A stretch of 64,000 nt of DNA from an uncultured Bacteroidales bacterium (GTDB taxonomy: Bacteria > Bacteroidota > Bacteroidia > Bacteroidales > Muribaculaceae): the NCBI GenBank assembly GCA_947644715.1, contig CANSAP010000002.1:62001-126000 (forward strand). Reading direction: 5' to 3'. This document shows, piece after piece, positions 21,101 to 28,564 of this stretch (positions within the stretch are counted from its first letter, which is position 1; each line of letters starts with the position of its first letter). The notes under the pieces were generated by a model, which worked only from the letters and a program-made list of their open reading frames with translations, had not been told where the DNA came from and did no database searches. The position numbers were made by a program, and so were the translations under genes.

Positions 21101-21639
21101 AGTTCCTGTTCATGCAGCATCAGATGAGTGAAGGTAGTAACCGGTCGGGCCGAGCTGCCGATGGGGGTTGTCAGGGGTTCGGGCGCGGGGTCGGAGGCCT
21201 CACGGTCGGAGAGGAAGTAGGGGGCTATGGTCGAGTAGACATTCTGATAGTGCGTGAATCCGAGAGGATTGGAGGCTGTTTGCCATTCCACAAGGCCTGC
21301 GCCGTAGAAGATGATGGAGCCGTCGGCAGTGCGGACAACGGGCTGAATGGGCAGGTCATCGGGGGTGGCATCGGTCAGTGTTTCTGACAGACGGTAGCCA
21401 CCGTAGCCGTAGACGTGCACTTTGGAGGGGTCAGAGAAACCCATCTGCTTCAAAGCGGCGGGGGTGAGAATCTGCATTCCCTCCTCTTTGATGTTTATTT
21501 TCACCCATTTACCCTCTTTCAGCACTGAGGATGCGGCGTAGTCGCGGGCGTGGCTGCTGAAGCCGAAGCCTGAGAGAAGCATCAGAGGAATTGCGAAGAA
21601 ACGGAGCAGGGCAGTATGTGGAGATTGAGCAATACGCAT
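18166..21639 (-). CDS. porU: Type IX secretion system sortase PorU (C25 peptidase)
   Basis: Surface sortase of the T9SS that removes cargo C-terminal domains and attaches cargo to the outer membrane. 1157 aa from the chosen ATG at 21639; the frame is open to a TTG at 21666, but the signal peptide (RIAQSPHTALLRFFAIPL) begins right after the ATG. Seen: N-terminal WVKINIKEEGMQILTPAAL and beta domains; C25 peptidase domain with candidate catalytic His660 in YVGHANP and Cys693 in HASCEFIRFDDD, the classical arrangement; then Ig-like domains and a FlgD-type C-terminal module (WDLCDSSGRRVPRGIYLY). It is monocistronic, with an intrinsic terminator directly after it. This copy keeps the more typical active-site sequence of the two PorU-type genes here. 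Confidence 0.9.
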   Translation of the reverse strand: MRIAQSPHTALLRFFAIPLMLLSGFGFSSHARDYAASSVLKEGKWVKINIKEEGMQILTPAALKQMGFSDPSKVHVYGYGGYRLSETLTDATPDDLPIQPVVRTADGSIIFYGAGLVEWQTASNPLGFTHYQNVYSTIAPYFLSDREASDPAPEPLTTPIGSSARPVTTFTHLMLHEQELATPANTGADLLGEDFRSTSQRTFSFPVTDPASDKINFRLFFGSKASGTATLTMTSGGATLPVASLPAETNSVIHYRNYGFDRTATLTDKPTADLTLKFSGGGIVTTARLDYIEAAYTRSLKLNGGLLQFRHTASGSQVLCIEGCSASTLIWDVTDPAAPRQVAYELQGSTARFAPTPGTLRTYIAFNPASVKTAPASLGSVSAQDIHSMETPDMVIITPDAYKAQAERLAEFHRTNDNMVVHVLIPENIYNEFSSGKPDATAFRKMLKMFYDRGKSGERTLKHALLFGRPSYDHRLIAEIPAMAAYPRLLTWESTMSTANLKESTVSKLDNTTTVHEEASYCTDSYFAMLEDSPYSFNLGTALLSIGIGRMPVKSLQEAKTAVDKVIGYMTDPDFGAWRSHVMLIADDADSGKHLEQTEAMYSIMQDENNGNGRDFIYEKLYLDSYPLGSGGNSKTYPQAKERMFKMFEEGVSFVSYVGHANPTSWTHESLMTYSDINSLTYKHLPIIYHASCEFIRFDDDTQSGAETMWLYPQSGAIAFIAANRKVYVEQNGYLTKRIGKFIFAQNPDGTPLTIGDVFRLAMNDLGSSKENSSNKNRYALMGDPAMRIPSPSRKIKIEKIGETDLAQAVADENLPVVPARSKMKVSGQVLLPDGSVDVSFNGTLTATLFDAERAVTTYGHPSEGKNDGKVSIYNDRKNRLALASFPVKEGKWEATLYLPEEIDENYSPALLSLYACTSDGKEAIGSTSDFYVYGYDESGPEDNEAPEISLAAIGTPGFRPGDIVAPSTSFLAKVRDDSGINISSSGIGKQMTIVIDGKKIYDDVSDYFTTDPEDPTAGSVTYPIDGLDEGEHELAFQVFDNAGNCAKVTLPFKVGGSMQPNVDLRTDASPASTQATIYVTTARQPQEAVIEVFDMAGRKVWSAVPEQLTQSMNVTWDLCDSSGRRVPRGIYLYSAKVLNPDGTTHRRTRKIAVTAE

Positions 21640-21776
21640 GTGTGAATAGTCTTCGATAAATGTCAATGTAATGCGCCCGCACGCGCGGGAGCACTATTAT
21701 AGTAGAGAAATAACGTGGAGGCCGGCGGTTTTATTGTGGCGCAGAGGCCGGGCGCTTTAGGCTAATCGGCAATGAG

Positions 21777-22424
21777 TCAGCCTTTTTTAGAATTTTTAGC
21801 AAATTCGGCGCAGTAAGCGGTAATAGGGCATTGGTCGCATAGCGGTTTGCGGGCTTTGCAGACGTAGCGTCCGTGCAATATGAGCCAGTGGTGGGCATCG
21901 GGAAGAATCTCGGGCGCGATATGTTTGACGAGGGCTTTTTCAGTGGCCAACGGTGTTTTGCTGTTGCGGGTCAGGCCTATGCGGTTGCTCACCCGGAAAA
22001 CATGTGTGTCCACAGGCATGGCGGCCGCACCCCACACGACGGCCAGCATTACGTTGGCCGTCTTTCGACCCACGCCGGGAATCGTGGTCAGTGCATCAAT
22101 GTCGCGCGGTAGCTCTCCCCCGAAATCATTCATGATTTTTCGGGCTGCATTCACCAGATGTTTACTCTTATTGTTGGGGAAAGTTACGCTTTTGATGTAA
22201 TCATAGACCTCTCCCGGTTCGGCTGCGGCCAGCGAGGCTGCGTCCGGATAAGCCTTGAAGAGTGGCGGGGTCACCATGTTTACCCGCTTGTCGGTGCATT
22301 GGGCTGAGAGAATGACGGCCAGCAGCAGGTGAAAAGGGGAATCATAGTCCAGCTCAGTGCCGGGCGAGGGCATAATCTCGCGGAAAATCGAGATTATGCC
22401 CTCGTATCTTTCTTTAAGGGTCAT
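21777..22424 (-). CDS. nth: Endonuclease III (DNA glycosylase/AP lyase)
   Basis: Excises oxidised pyrimidines and cuts the resulting abasic site in base excision repair. Seen: the helix-hairpin-helix LTTIPGVGRKTANVML, the catalytic Lys in SAQCTDKRVN and Asp in PVDTHVFRV, and the four-Cys iron-sulfur loop near the C-terminus (C-x6-C-x2-C-x5-C: CKARKPLCDQCPITAYC). The longest ORF starts at 22475 inside pheS; the ATG at 22424 was chosen because MTLKERYEGI matches the family N-terminus and lies 10 nt past the pheS stop. It is the second gene of the pheS operon. Confidence 0.95.
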   Translation of the reverse strand: MTLKERYEGIISIFREIMPSPGTELDYDSPFHLLLAVILSAQCTDKRVNMVTPPLFKAYPDAASLAAAEPGEVYDYIKSVTFPNNKSKHLVNAARKIMNDFGGELPRDIDALTTIPGVGRKTANVMLAVVWGAAAMPVDTHVFRVSNRIGLTRNSKTPLATEKALVKHIAPEILPDAHHWLILHGRYVCKARKPLCDQCPITAYCAEFAKNSKKG

Positions 22425-22434
22425 GCCTGTCTTG

Positions 22435-23463
22435 TTATTTAGCGGCCACGAATTCATCGAGGAAGCGCACGTCATTCTCTGAGAACATGCGCAGGTCCTT
22501 CACACGGTATTTGAGGTTCGTGATGCGTTCGATGCCCATGCCGAAGGCGTAGCCGGAATACTGCTTGGAGTCGATTCCGCAGGCCTCCAGCACAGCGGGA
22601 TCCACCATGCCGCAGCCCAGGATTTCCACCCAGCCGGTGTGCTTGCAGAAGCCGCATCCCTTGCCGCCGCAGAGGTTGCAGGAGATGTCCATCTCGGCGC
22701 TCGGCTCAGTGAAGGGGAAGTAGGAGGGGCGCAGGCGTATCTTGGTCTCGGGACCAAACATCTGACGGGCGAAGTAGAGAAGCACCTGGCGCAGGTCGGC
22801 AAAGGAGACGTTGCGGTCAATATACAGTCCTTCAATCTGATGGAAGAAGCAGTGTGCGCGGGCAGAGATGGCCTCGTTGCGATACACGCGGCCGGGGCAG
22901 ACGATGCGGATGGGGGGCTGTGTGTGCTCCATGACGCGGGTCTGCACCGAGGAGGTGTGGGTGCGCAGCAGCACGTCAGCCGGGTTGCGGGCTATGAAGA
23001 ATGTGTCCTGCATGTCGCGGGCCGGATGGTCAGCGGCAAAATTCAGAGCGGAGAACACGTGCCAGTCATCCTCCACTTCAGGCCCGTCGGCAATAGTGAA
23101 GCCCATGCGGGCAAAGATGTCGAGCATTTCGCCACGCACCAGAGTGAGCGGGTGGCGGGTGCCGGCGGGGAGCGGGGTGGCCGTTCTGGTCAAATCAATT
23201 GCAGCTTCATTGTCAGCCTCAGCTTTGGCCTCAAGCGCTTCGCGCAGAGCGGAAATACGTTCCGTGGCCAGATTCTTCAGTTCATTCAGCTTTTGGCCTA
23301 CTTCGCGTTTCTGCTCGGCCGGCACGGTGCGGAAGTCGTTGAAGAGCAGAGAAACCTCACCCTTCTTGCTGAGATATTGCACACGCAGCTGCTCCACCTG
23401 CTCCGGAGTGTCGGCAGAGAGAGCCTCGATGCGTGCTTTGAGAGAATTAATCTTTTCAATCAT
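22435..23463 (-). CDS. pheS: Phenylalanyl-tRNA synthetase alpha subunit
   Basis: Charges tRNA-Phe; forms a tetramer with PheT, which is not in this window. 342 aa, normal length. Seen: N-terminal coiled-coil arm; class II motif 2 region around RTHTSSVQTRVM; a VCPGRVYRNEAISARAH segment with the motif 2 loop; FTEPSAEMDI and the C-terminal motif 3 FGMGIERI. Has its own promoter at 23504-23535 and is followed by nth in the same operon. Confidence 0.97.
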   Translation of the reverse strand: MIEKINSLKARIEALSADTPEQVEQLRVQYLSKKGEVSLLFNDFRTVPAEQKREVGQKLNELKNLATERISALREALEAKAEADNEAAIDLTRTATPLPAGTRHPLTLVRGEMLDIFARMGFTIADGPEVEDDWHVFSALNFAADHPARDMQDTFFIARNPADVLLRTHTSSVQTRVMEHTQPPIRIVCPGRVYRNEAISARAHCFFHQIEGLYIDRNVSFADLRQVLLYFARQMFGPETKIRLRPSYFPFTEPSAEMDISCNLCGGKGCGFCKHTGWVEILGCGMVDPAVLEACGIDSKQYSGYAFGMGIERITNLKYRVKDLRMFSENDVRFLDEFVAAK

Positions 23464-23503
23464 AGGAAAAAGAACCGCTCGGATGGCGAACGGAATATGA
23501 CCG

Positions 23504-23535
23504 CAAATTTAGCAAAAAATTCTAACCTTAGCAAA
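23504..23535 (-). promoter_or_regulatory. Bacteroidetes-type promoter for pheS-nth
   Basis: On the minus strand: TTTG (23535-23532), 20 nt, TAAATTTG (23511-23504). Both elements match the consensus. The predicted start near 23497 gives a leader of about 35 nt before the pheS ATG. Confidence 0.75.
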
Positions 23536-23545
23536 TTGGCTGTTT

Positions 23546-24535
23546 TCAGCTGACTAAAAAGCGGATGAATCCACATTTCGGGTGACGCTGCAGGCGGAAG
23601 AGGATGTAGGCCAGGCCGGCTGCCAAGCCGAATGCTATTGCTATCAGAGGGTAGGGAGCTACTGCGGTGCGCAGACCGAGGATGGAGAATAGGAGGAAGA
23701 GCACGAATTCATGCGTGTAGTAAATCCACATACTTTGTGCCCGCAGGCCGAGCAGAGTCCCGCTTGATTTAAGGGGGAGTTGCAAGGCAAGCGAGAAGAA
23801 TGTGATGCCTGCCGTGTGGTTGGAGTAGGGGAGATCCAGGAAGAACAGTGTCAGGGAGAGAATCAGTGTCAGAACGCTGAAAAGAATGGTTATGCGATGA
23901 CGGTATTCATAGAGAAACATTCCGGCCAAAATCGGAATACCTCCTCCTAATGTATTGCCAGTCAATGTTTTAATGTGTAATAATAGGGCGATGTTGCTAT
24001 GGGTTGAAAGTCAGTTTGAGAAGCCGATGACCATGAAAAGACTCAGCAGAATTGCCTTATAATTCTTTACAGTTTGCAGCAAGGCTATTGCAAGGAAAAT
24101 CCAAATCATGGAGTAGAGAAACCACAGCGGGGCGGCATGTAATTCCCAGCCGCGGGTCACGAGTTGAAAGAAATAGGTTTTTAGCGCCCCGGAGAGTGTA
24201 TCGTTTCGCAGGGCGTAGACAGTCATGGGCAGGCATATGAGCAACCAGCAGCACCAAAGTCTCAGCAGCTTACGCACTCGCTTGAATATCACTGCTTTAC
24301 GTTCCTGCAGCAGGTCTATTGAAGCAAGCTTGCGCCGGAGCAGGAAGCCTGAACAGAGGAAAAAGAAGGGCACGGCAGCTGCGTTAAGCCACTTTATGAT
24401 TGGAGGGAACGTGAAACCGGCTCCTTCGCTGGCCTCGAAGTGAATTGCAACCACGGCAAACGCCATGATGTATTTAATCAGGTCTACGCCAGGGAGATGC
24501 GCATTGGAGTCGGAAGAAACTATCTTTGAAGACAT
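23546..24535 (-). pseudogene. Acyltransferase 3 family gene interrupted by one in-frame TGA
   Basis: Seen: the frame from the ATG at 24535 runs through a signal typical of acyltransferase 3 proteins (VDLIKYIMAFAVVAIHFEASEG, with the helix-1 His), stops at a TGA (24013-24011), and the same frame then continues unbroken to 23546 with further TM helices (WIYYTHEFVLFLLF). Joined across that one codon the product would be about 329 residues with ten or so TM segments, the normal size. No frameshift is needed. The upstream half alone (about 174 aa) is unlikely to work. Explanations: a recent nonsense mutation, or a sequencing/assembly error. The region looks AT-richer than neighbours, in keeping with horizontally acquired surface-modification genes. 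It is transcribed on its own, with no obvious promoter found. Confidence 0.75.
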
Positions 24536-24626
24536 AATCAGTGCTTGTTTTGGCAAAATTAGTCTTTTTAATCCTTTTGGCCAAATTTACCTGTGAATCC
24601 GGGCGCCGGGCATGATGAACAGTGAT

Positions 24627-24657
24627 TTTGTCAGTTAGGATTTTTTAACTAATTTTG
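24627..24657 (+). promoter_or_regulatory. Bacteroidetes-type promoter for the SulP transporter
   Basis: TTTG at 24627-24630, 19 nt, TAATTTTG at 24650-24657. The predicted start near 24664 leaves a leader of about 100 nt before the ATG at 24763. Confidence 0.65.
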
Positions 24658-24762
24658 CACCTCATTTACCAAACTGATGTGTAACTAAATTGCCGTCGTT
24701 CGGAGTGCTGAATGCCCCCTCGGGAGTCTCCATGCATGTCCGGCCGCGGCTGACAAGAGATT

Positions 24763-26466
24763 ATGAATTATTTCTCACGTCCTGATTTCCATCCTGCCTT
24801 GTTCGGAGCGCTGCGAGGCTACTCCATGGATAAGTTCAAGCGCGACCTCACGGCCGGCATCGTGGTAGGCATTGTAGCCTTACCTCTCGCCGTGGCCTTC
24901 GGTATTGCCAGTGGTGTAGCCCCCTCAGTGGGACTTATTACCGCTATAATCGGCGGTTTCATCGTGTCAGCCTTAGGTGGGAACTCCGTGCAGATTGGAG
25001 GCCCCACAGGTGCTTTCATCGTGATTGTCTATAACATAATCGCCCTCTACGGGCTCACCGGCCTTGCTTTGGCCACATTCATGGCCGGATGCATTCTTGT
25101 GTTGATGGGGGTCTTCAAGCTCGGTACGGTCATTAAATTCATCCCTTATCCGATTGTTGTAGGCTTCACGGCAGGTATTGCTCTGACGATTTTCTCCACA
25201 CAGATGCCTGACTTCTTTGGCATGAGCATTCCTGAGGGGGTGCCGGCCGGATTCCTGGCTAAGTGGGGCGTATATTTCAAGCATTTTTCTGATGCTGACT
25301 ATGTGACGGCTGCGATTGGGGTGGCTTCACTGCTGATTATCATCTTTACCCCTAAGATTTCCAAGAAGCTCCCCGGAGCGTTGTCGGCTATCGTGCTGGT
25401 AACGCTGATTGTATGGCTGCTCAAAGAGTATTGCGGCCTTGAAGGGGTGCAGACCATAGGCGACCGTTTCGGAAGCATGGACACCGGCATCCCGACCCCC
25501 CATGCAATCGGGTTCGACATAGACTCCATAAATCTCTTGCTTCCTTCGGCATTCACCATAGCTATGCTGGGTGCAATTGAGTCGCTGTTGTCAGCCACAG
25601 TGGCTGATGGTGTGACCGGAGCTCGCACCAACTGCAATACGGAGCTGATCGGGCAGGGTGTGGCAAATGTGGTTGTACCTTTGTTCGGAGGCATCCCCGT
25701 GACCGGCGCCATCGCCCGCACGATGACCAACATCACCAACGGAGGCCGCACTCCGGTGGCCGGCATCATCCATGCCATAGTTCTGCTGCTCATCTTCCTC
25801 TTTGCCATGCCACTGATTAACCTGGTGCCGATGTGTTGTCTGGCCGCCGTGTTGATTGTGGTGAGCTACAACATGAGCGGATGGCGCACGATAGCCGGCA
25901 TGGCCGGGAATCCTCAGGGGGATATATGGGTAATGCTCGTCACCTTCCTGCTGACTGTGATTTTCGACCTGACCATCGCTATTGAAATAGGCATGTTGCT
26001 GGCTGTGGTGGTGTTCCTGCGCCGCGTCACGGAGAATACGACGGTGCGCACCTATGGCCGGCAGCTGGATGCCACGGATGGCACGGATGCCTCCACTCAT
26101 GAAGTGCTGGACCTGGCTCCCGGGGTTTCAGTGTATGAAATCGACGGACCGTTCTTCTTCGGAGCCGCCACCAAGTTTGACGAAGTGGTGCGCCTGAGCA
26201 CGGCGGAGAAGCCGGCAGTGCGCATAATCAGAATGCGCAAGGTGCCCTTCATTGACTCCACCGGTCTGCACAACCTGCAACTGCTCATTGAAGCCTCTCA
26301 TCGTGAGGGAATACTCATAGTGCTCTCGGGCGTTACGGACAGCGTGCGCAAGACCTTGGAAAAGAGTCATATAGTGGAACTCATAGGCAAGCAGCACATC
26401 TGTAGCCACATCTCGAAAGCCGTGGTTGTAGCCAATGAACTGGCCTGCCCCTCAACCCCGGCCTAA
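24763..26466 (+). CDS. SulP family inorganic anion transporter with STAS domain
   Basis: Membrane transporter of the SLC26/SulP family, moving sulfate, bicarbonate or similar anions, usually coupled to a cation or another anion. 567 aa. Seen: about 12-14 hydrophobic segments, the early signature LTAGIVVGIVALPLAVAFGIASG, GGPTGAF, and a C-terminal cytoplasmic STAS domain (about 450-555) with FIDSTGLHNL. Substrate cannot be told by eye; bicarbonate or sulfate are the usual choices. Single-gene unit with its own promoter; its last 15 bases overlap the convergent ptuB-like gene. The last residues (ACPSTPA) may be affected by that overlap. Confidence 0.92.
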   Translation: MNYFSRPDFHPALFGALRGYSMDKFKRDLTAGIVVGIVALPLAVAFGIASGVAPSVGLITAIIGGFIVSALGGNSVQIGGPTGAFIVIVYNIIALYGLTGLALATFMAGCILVLMGVFKLGTVIKFIPYPIVVGFTAGIALTIFSTQMPDFFGMSIPEGVPAGFLAKWGVYFKHFSDADYVTAAIGVASLLIIIFTPKISKKLPGALSAIVLVTLIVWLLKEYCGLEGVQTIGDRFGSMDTGIPTPHAIGFDIDSINLLLPSAFTIAMLGAIESLLSATVADGVTGARTNCNTELIGQGVANVVVPLFGGIPVTGAIARTMTNITNGGRTPVAGIIHAIVLLLIFLFAMPLINLVPMCCLAAVLIVVSYNMSGWRTIAGMAGNPQGDIWVMLVTFLLTVIFDLTIAIEIGMLLAVVVFLRRVTENTTVRTYGRQLDATDGTDASTHEVLDLAPGVSVYEIDGPFFFGAATKFDEVVRLSTAEKPAVRIIRMRKVPFIDSTGLHNLQLLIEASHREGILIVLSGVTDSVRKTLEKSHIVELIGKQHICSHISKAVVVANELACPSTPA

Positions 26467-27102
26467 GGCCTGAAGGGTACTAAGCTTTTTGCGAAGGTAC
26501 CAAATAACGATTCCGGCAAAAGGCTGATACTTACCCTCCTGATTCTTATTCTCCCAGGCTTGCAACTGTTTTTTCAGCGAGCCGGGAGAATAATTTTTTG
26601 CCAAGAGCTGGCGTACTGCAAAGAGAACTTCCGCTCTTGAGCGCATCAGCGACTTATTATTCAGATTTAATATATCGTTGATTTGACTTTGGTGCGATGG
26701 ATTAGCGCACACCAATTTGCCTGATGCCTTGGCATAGGAGAGTGTGTCAATAAAGTTTTGGTCGAAGAGATTGAAAGTAATGCTCTGTTCACCTTTATGC
26801 ACATCGCAATGAGTGCAACCGGGTGATTTGCCACAGCAGCAAAGCACAAGATTCCGGTAATCAAGTTTTAATTCAGGTTGGCCGGAGAGGTCACAATCAG
26901 ATTGACTGAACATGTGTTCCACTCGGGTTGAGGTCGTTTGCCCGGGGGTATAGTTGATGCGTCTCATGCAGTAAGCGCATAGGTAACCCTGTTCCTTAAT
27001 CAATGCTTCCCGCAATTCCGGCGAAGCCTGAAACTCTGCTCCCGGCGTTTTTCTGAAACGTAGCCATTGAGCCGGCTCCTGTCCCTTGTCAATCCTGATC
27101 AT
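26452..27102 (-). CDS. ptuB: PtuB-type HNH nuclease of a Septu anti-phage system
   Basis: Known: Septu (PtuA ATPase plus PtuB HNH nuclease) protects against phages. Seen: Zn-binding CAYCMRR (Cys42, Cys45), VEHMF (His63), LDYRNLVLCCCG (Asn84), and CTHCDVHKG (Cys96, Cys99, His102), the layout of the TIGR02646-type HNH family that includes PtuB and retron-linked HNH proteins. 216 aa. The start overlaps the end of the ATPase gene by 14 nt, a typical translational-coupling arrangement. Codon and base use look AT-richer than the flanks. The 3' end overlaps the convergent sulP gene by 15 nt. The alternative is a closely related HNH module; the paired PtuA-like ATPase makes Septu the best fit. Confidence 0.85.
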   Translation of the reverse strand: MIRIDKGQEPAQWLRFRKTPGAEFQASPELREALIKEQGYLCAYCMRRINYTPGQTTSTRVEHMFSQSDCDLSGQPELKLDYRNLVLCCCGKSPGCTHCDVHKGEQSITFNLFDQNFIDTLSYAKASGKLVCANPSHQSQINDILNLNNKSLMRSRAEVLFAVRQLLAKNYSPGSLKKQLQAWENKNQEGKYQPFAGIVIWYLRKKLSTLQALGRG

Positions 27103-28414
27103 TCTCGATGCGATGAATATTAATCAGAGTCTGTGCCCGTACAAGCTCGGGCAGGCGGTCTCCAAATTCTTCATACAGAGGGGTTAACAGAGCCTGTGCA
27201 GTCGATATGTCGTCATCGTCAAGTGCACCCATAAGTTCATTAAGCTTATTCTGTATTTCAGAGTCTCGAGGTGGCACGTCAAGCACGTATTCAGCTATTT
27301 CGGACAGTCCCATACCGTAAGTAGTCTCTTTGTTGGCGAGATAGGTTTTTGCTTCGACATTATAGCTCAGCCGATAAACAGCATTCTCCTCATCATTTCG
27401 CAGGGTAGACATGACCATGGGGGCATGTGAGCTAACGATGAATTGCAAAGAGGGAAAGGTTGCATGTAAAGCATGTAAAATCTTTGTTTGAAGCTCGGGA
27501 TGGAGGTGCAGGTCGATTTCATCAATCAGCACGACGCCACGTGTGAGATTGCAGGTTTCCGCACCAAATAGTTCTCTATTGAGCAGAGCGCAGCGGAATG
27601 CAATATTGATGACAATGTTCAGCAGCCGTCGGTAGCCATCGGAGAGTTGCTCGAGGGCTGCTTCACGTCCGTCTGAAAAAATGAAATACACCTGTTTTTT
27701 GTTTGGACGTATGCTTATGTCCTGAATAATGTTGCAACCATCCGCACCTAAGGCCCGCTGCACTGCCTCTGATACGATTGAAAGTTCCTCCTCTCCTTTT
27801 TCAGCCTCTTTCAGGATAAGCATTCGGTCGAGCCAAAAGGGCAGCAATCCGTTGCCGTTGAACCAATTCATGTAGCCGGCCGAAGCCATAGGTGTGTAGT
27901 CAGTGAATGCCTTTCGGCTGACTTTCTGGCGGGGAGTATGAATGTCTTCAGTGGAAAAGGCTGCGAACAATGGAAGCGGGTACCGGCGACCGTCGTTGCC
28001 GTAGAGGTTCTCAAGCAGTGTGCGCCCGAAAAGCTTCAGTTGCCGGATGCCGGATTTCAAGGGTTTGCTGTTTTTCCCCGAAGACTTAAGAATGTTTTGG
28101 CGTCGGTTGTCAATCTCCGGCAGCCCCGGAGTATTCAATCCTGATAAAAAGAACTCGATGTTGATGGGGCGCAATGGCCGCAACACACCATTTTCAACAA
28201 CTTCCCGATAATCGGCGTTACCGGGAGCATTCCATTGTGTGTTTAAGTCAGAAAAGCCTGAGAAAAAAGAGCTGAGTGCATATTTTAGACCGCGTAACAC
28301 AGAGGTTTTACCACTTGCGTTGTCGCCGATAAGGAGATTGAGACCGGGCCTCAGCTCTAATTCAAAGTTGCTGAAGCATCGAAAATTGAAAAATCGGATG
28401 GTATTGATAGTCAC
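27089..28414 (-). CDS. ptuA: PtuA-type AAA/ABC ATPase of a Septu anti-phage system
   Basis: Overcoming lysogenization-like/PtuA family ATPase thought to sense infection and control the HNH partner. Seen: Walker A GDNASGKTS at 30-38; ABC-type signature LSDGYRR at 257-263; Walker B VVLIDEID at 294-301 with HLHP following; switch His in SSHAP at 330. The protein is 441 aa and has no nuclease TOPRIM tail of the kind seen in OLD proteins; it ends soon after the ATPase core with an acidic helix. It overlaps ptuB by 14 nt. A -7-like element TATCTTTG lies 33 nt before the ATG (28448-28455). The ORF looks intact, so the system is probably functional. Confidence 0.87.
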   Translation of the reverse strand: MTINTIRFFNFRCFSNFELELRPGLNLLIGDNASGKTSVLRGLKYALSSFFSGFSDLNTQWNAPGNADYREVVENGVLRPLRPINIEFFLSGLNTPGLPEIDNRRQNILKSSGKNSKPLKSGIRQLKLFGRTLLENLYGNDGRRYPLPLFAAFSTEDIHTPRQKVSRKAFTDYTPMASAGYMNWFNGNGLLPFWLDRMLILKEAEKGEEELSIVSEAVQRALGADGCNIIQDISIRPNKKQVYFIFSDGREAALEQLSDGYRRLLNIVINIAFRCALLNRELFGAETCNLTRGVVLIDEIDLHLHPELQTKILHALHATFPSLQFIVSSHAPMVMSTLRNDEENAVYRLSYNVEAKTYLANKETTYGMGLSEIAEYVLDVPPRDSEIQNKLNELMGALDDDDISTAQALLTPLYEEFGDRLPELVRAQTLINIHRIENDQD

Positions 28415-28447
28415 AGGGATAGGCTTTTGTCAATTCATTATCAGCTG

Positions 28448-28455
28448 CAAAGATA
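28448..28455 (-). promoter_or_regulatory. -7 element of the ptuAB promoter
   Basis: On the minus strand TATCTTTG fits TAnnTTTG. No good -33 TTTG is found at the usual distance, so this is a partial promoter match. A start near 28441 would give a leader of about 27 nt before the ptuA ATG. Confidence 0.45.
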
Positions 28456-28487
28456 CAATAATTTTTGGTTTTATGTGATTGTTCTCG

Positions 28488-28546
28488 AAAAAAAGACCCG
28501 TTGCTCGGTTCTGCGTATGCGTTAGATGCCGGGCAACGGGGTTTTT
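28488..28546 (-). terminator. Intrinsic, bidirectional terminator after the GH13 amylase
   Basis: A 12-bp stem (28497-28508 with 28529-28540, one G-U pair), a loop of 20 nt, a run of A on the left (U after the stem on the minus strand) and five T on the right. It ends the five-gene operon 34472-28565 and would also block any plus-strand read-through. Confidence 0.85.
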
Positions 28547-28564
28547 ATGTACGGGGGGAGAGGA

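Noticed and set aside
24011-24013. TGA read as selenocysteine in the acyltransferase
   Set aside because: This family has no Sec at that spot and no SECIS-like stem is obvious beside it; a nonsense mutation is simpler.
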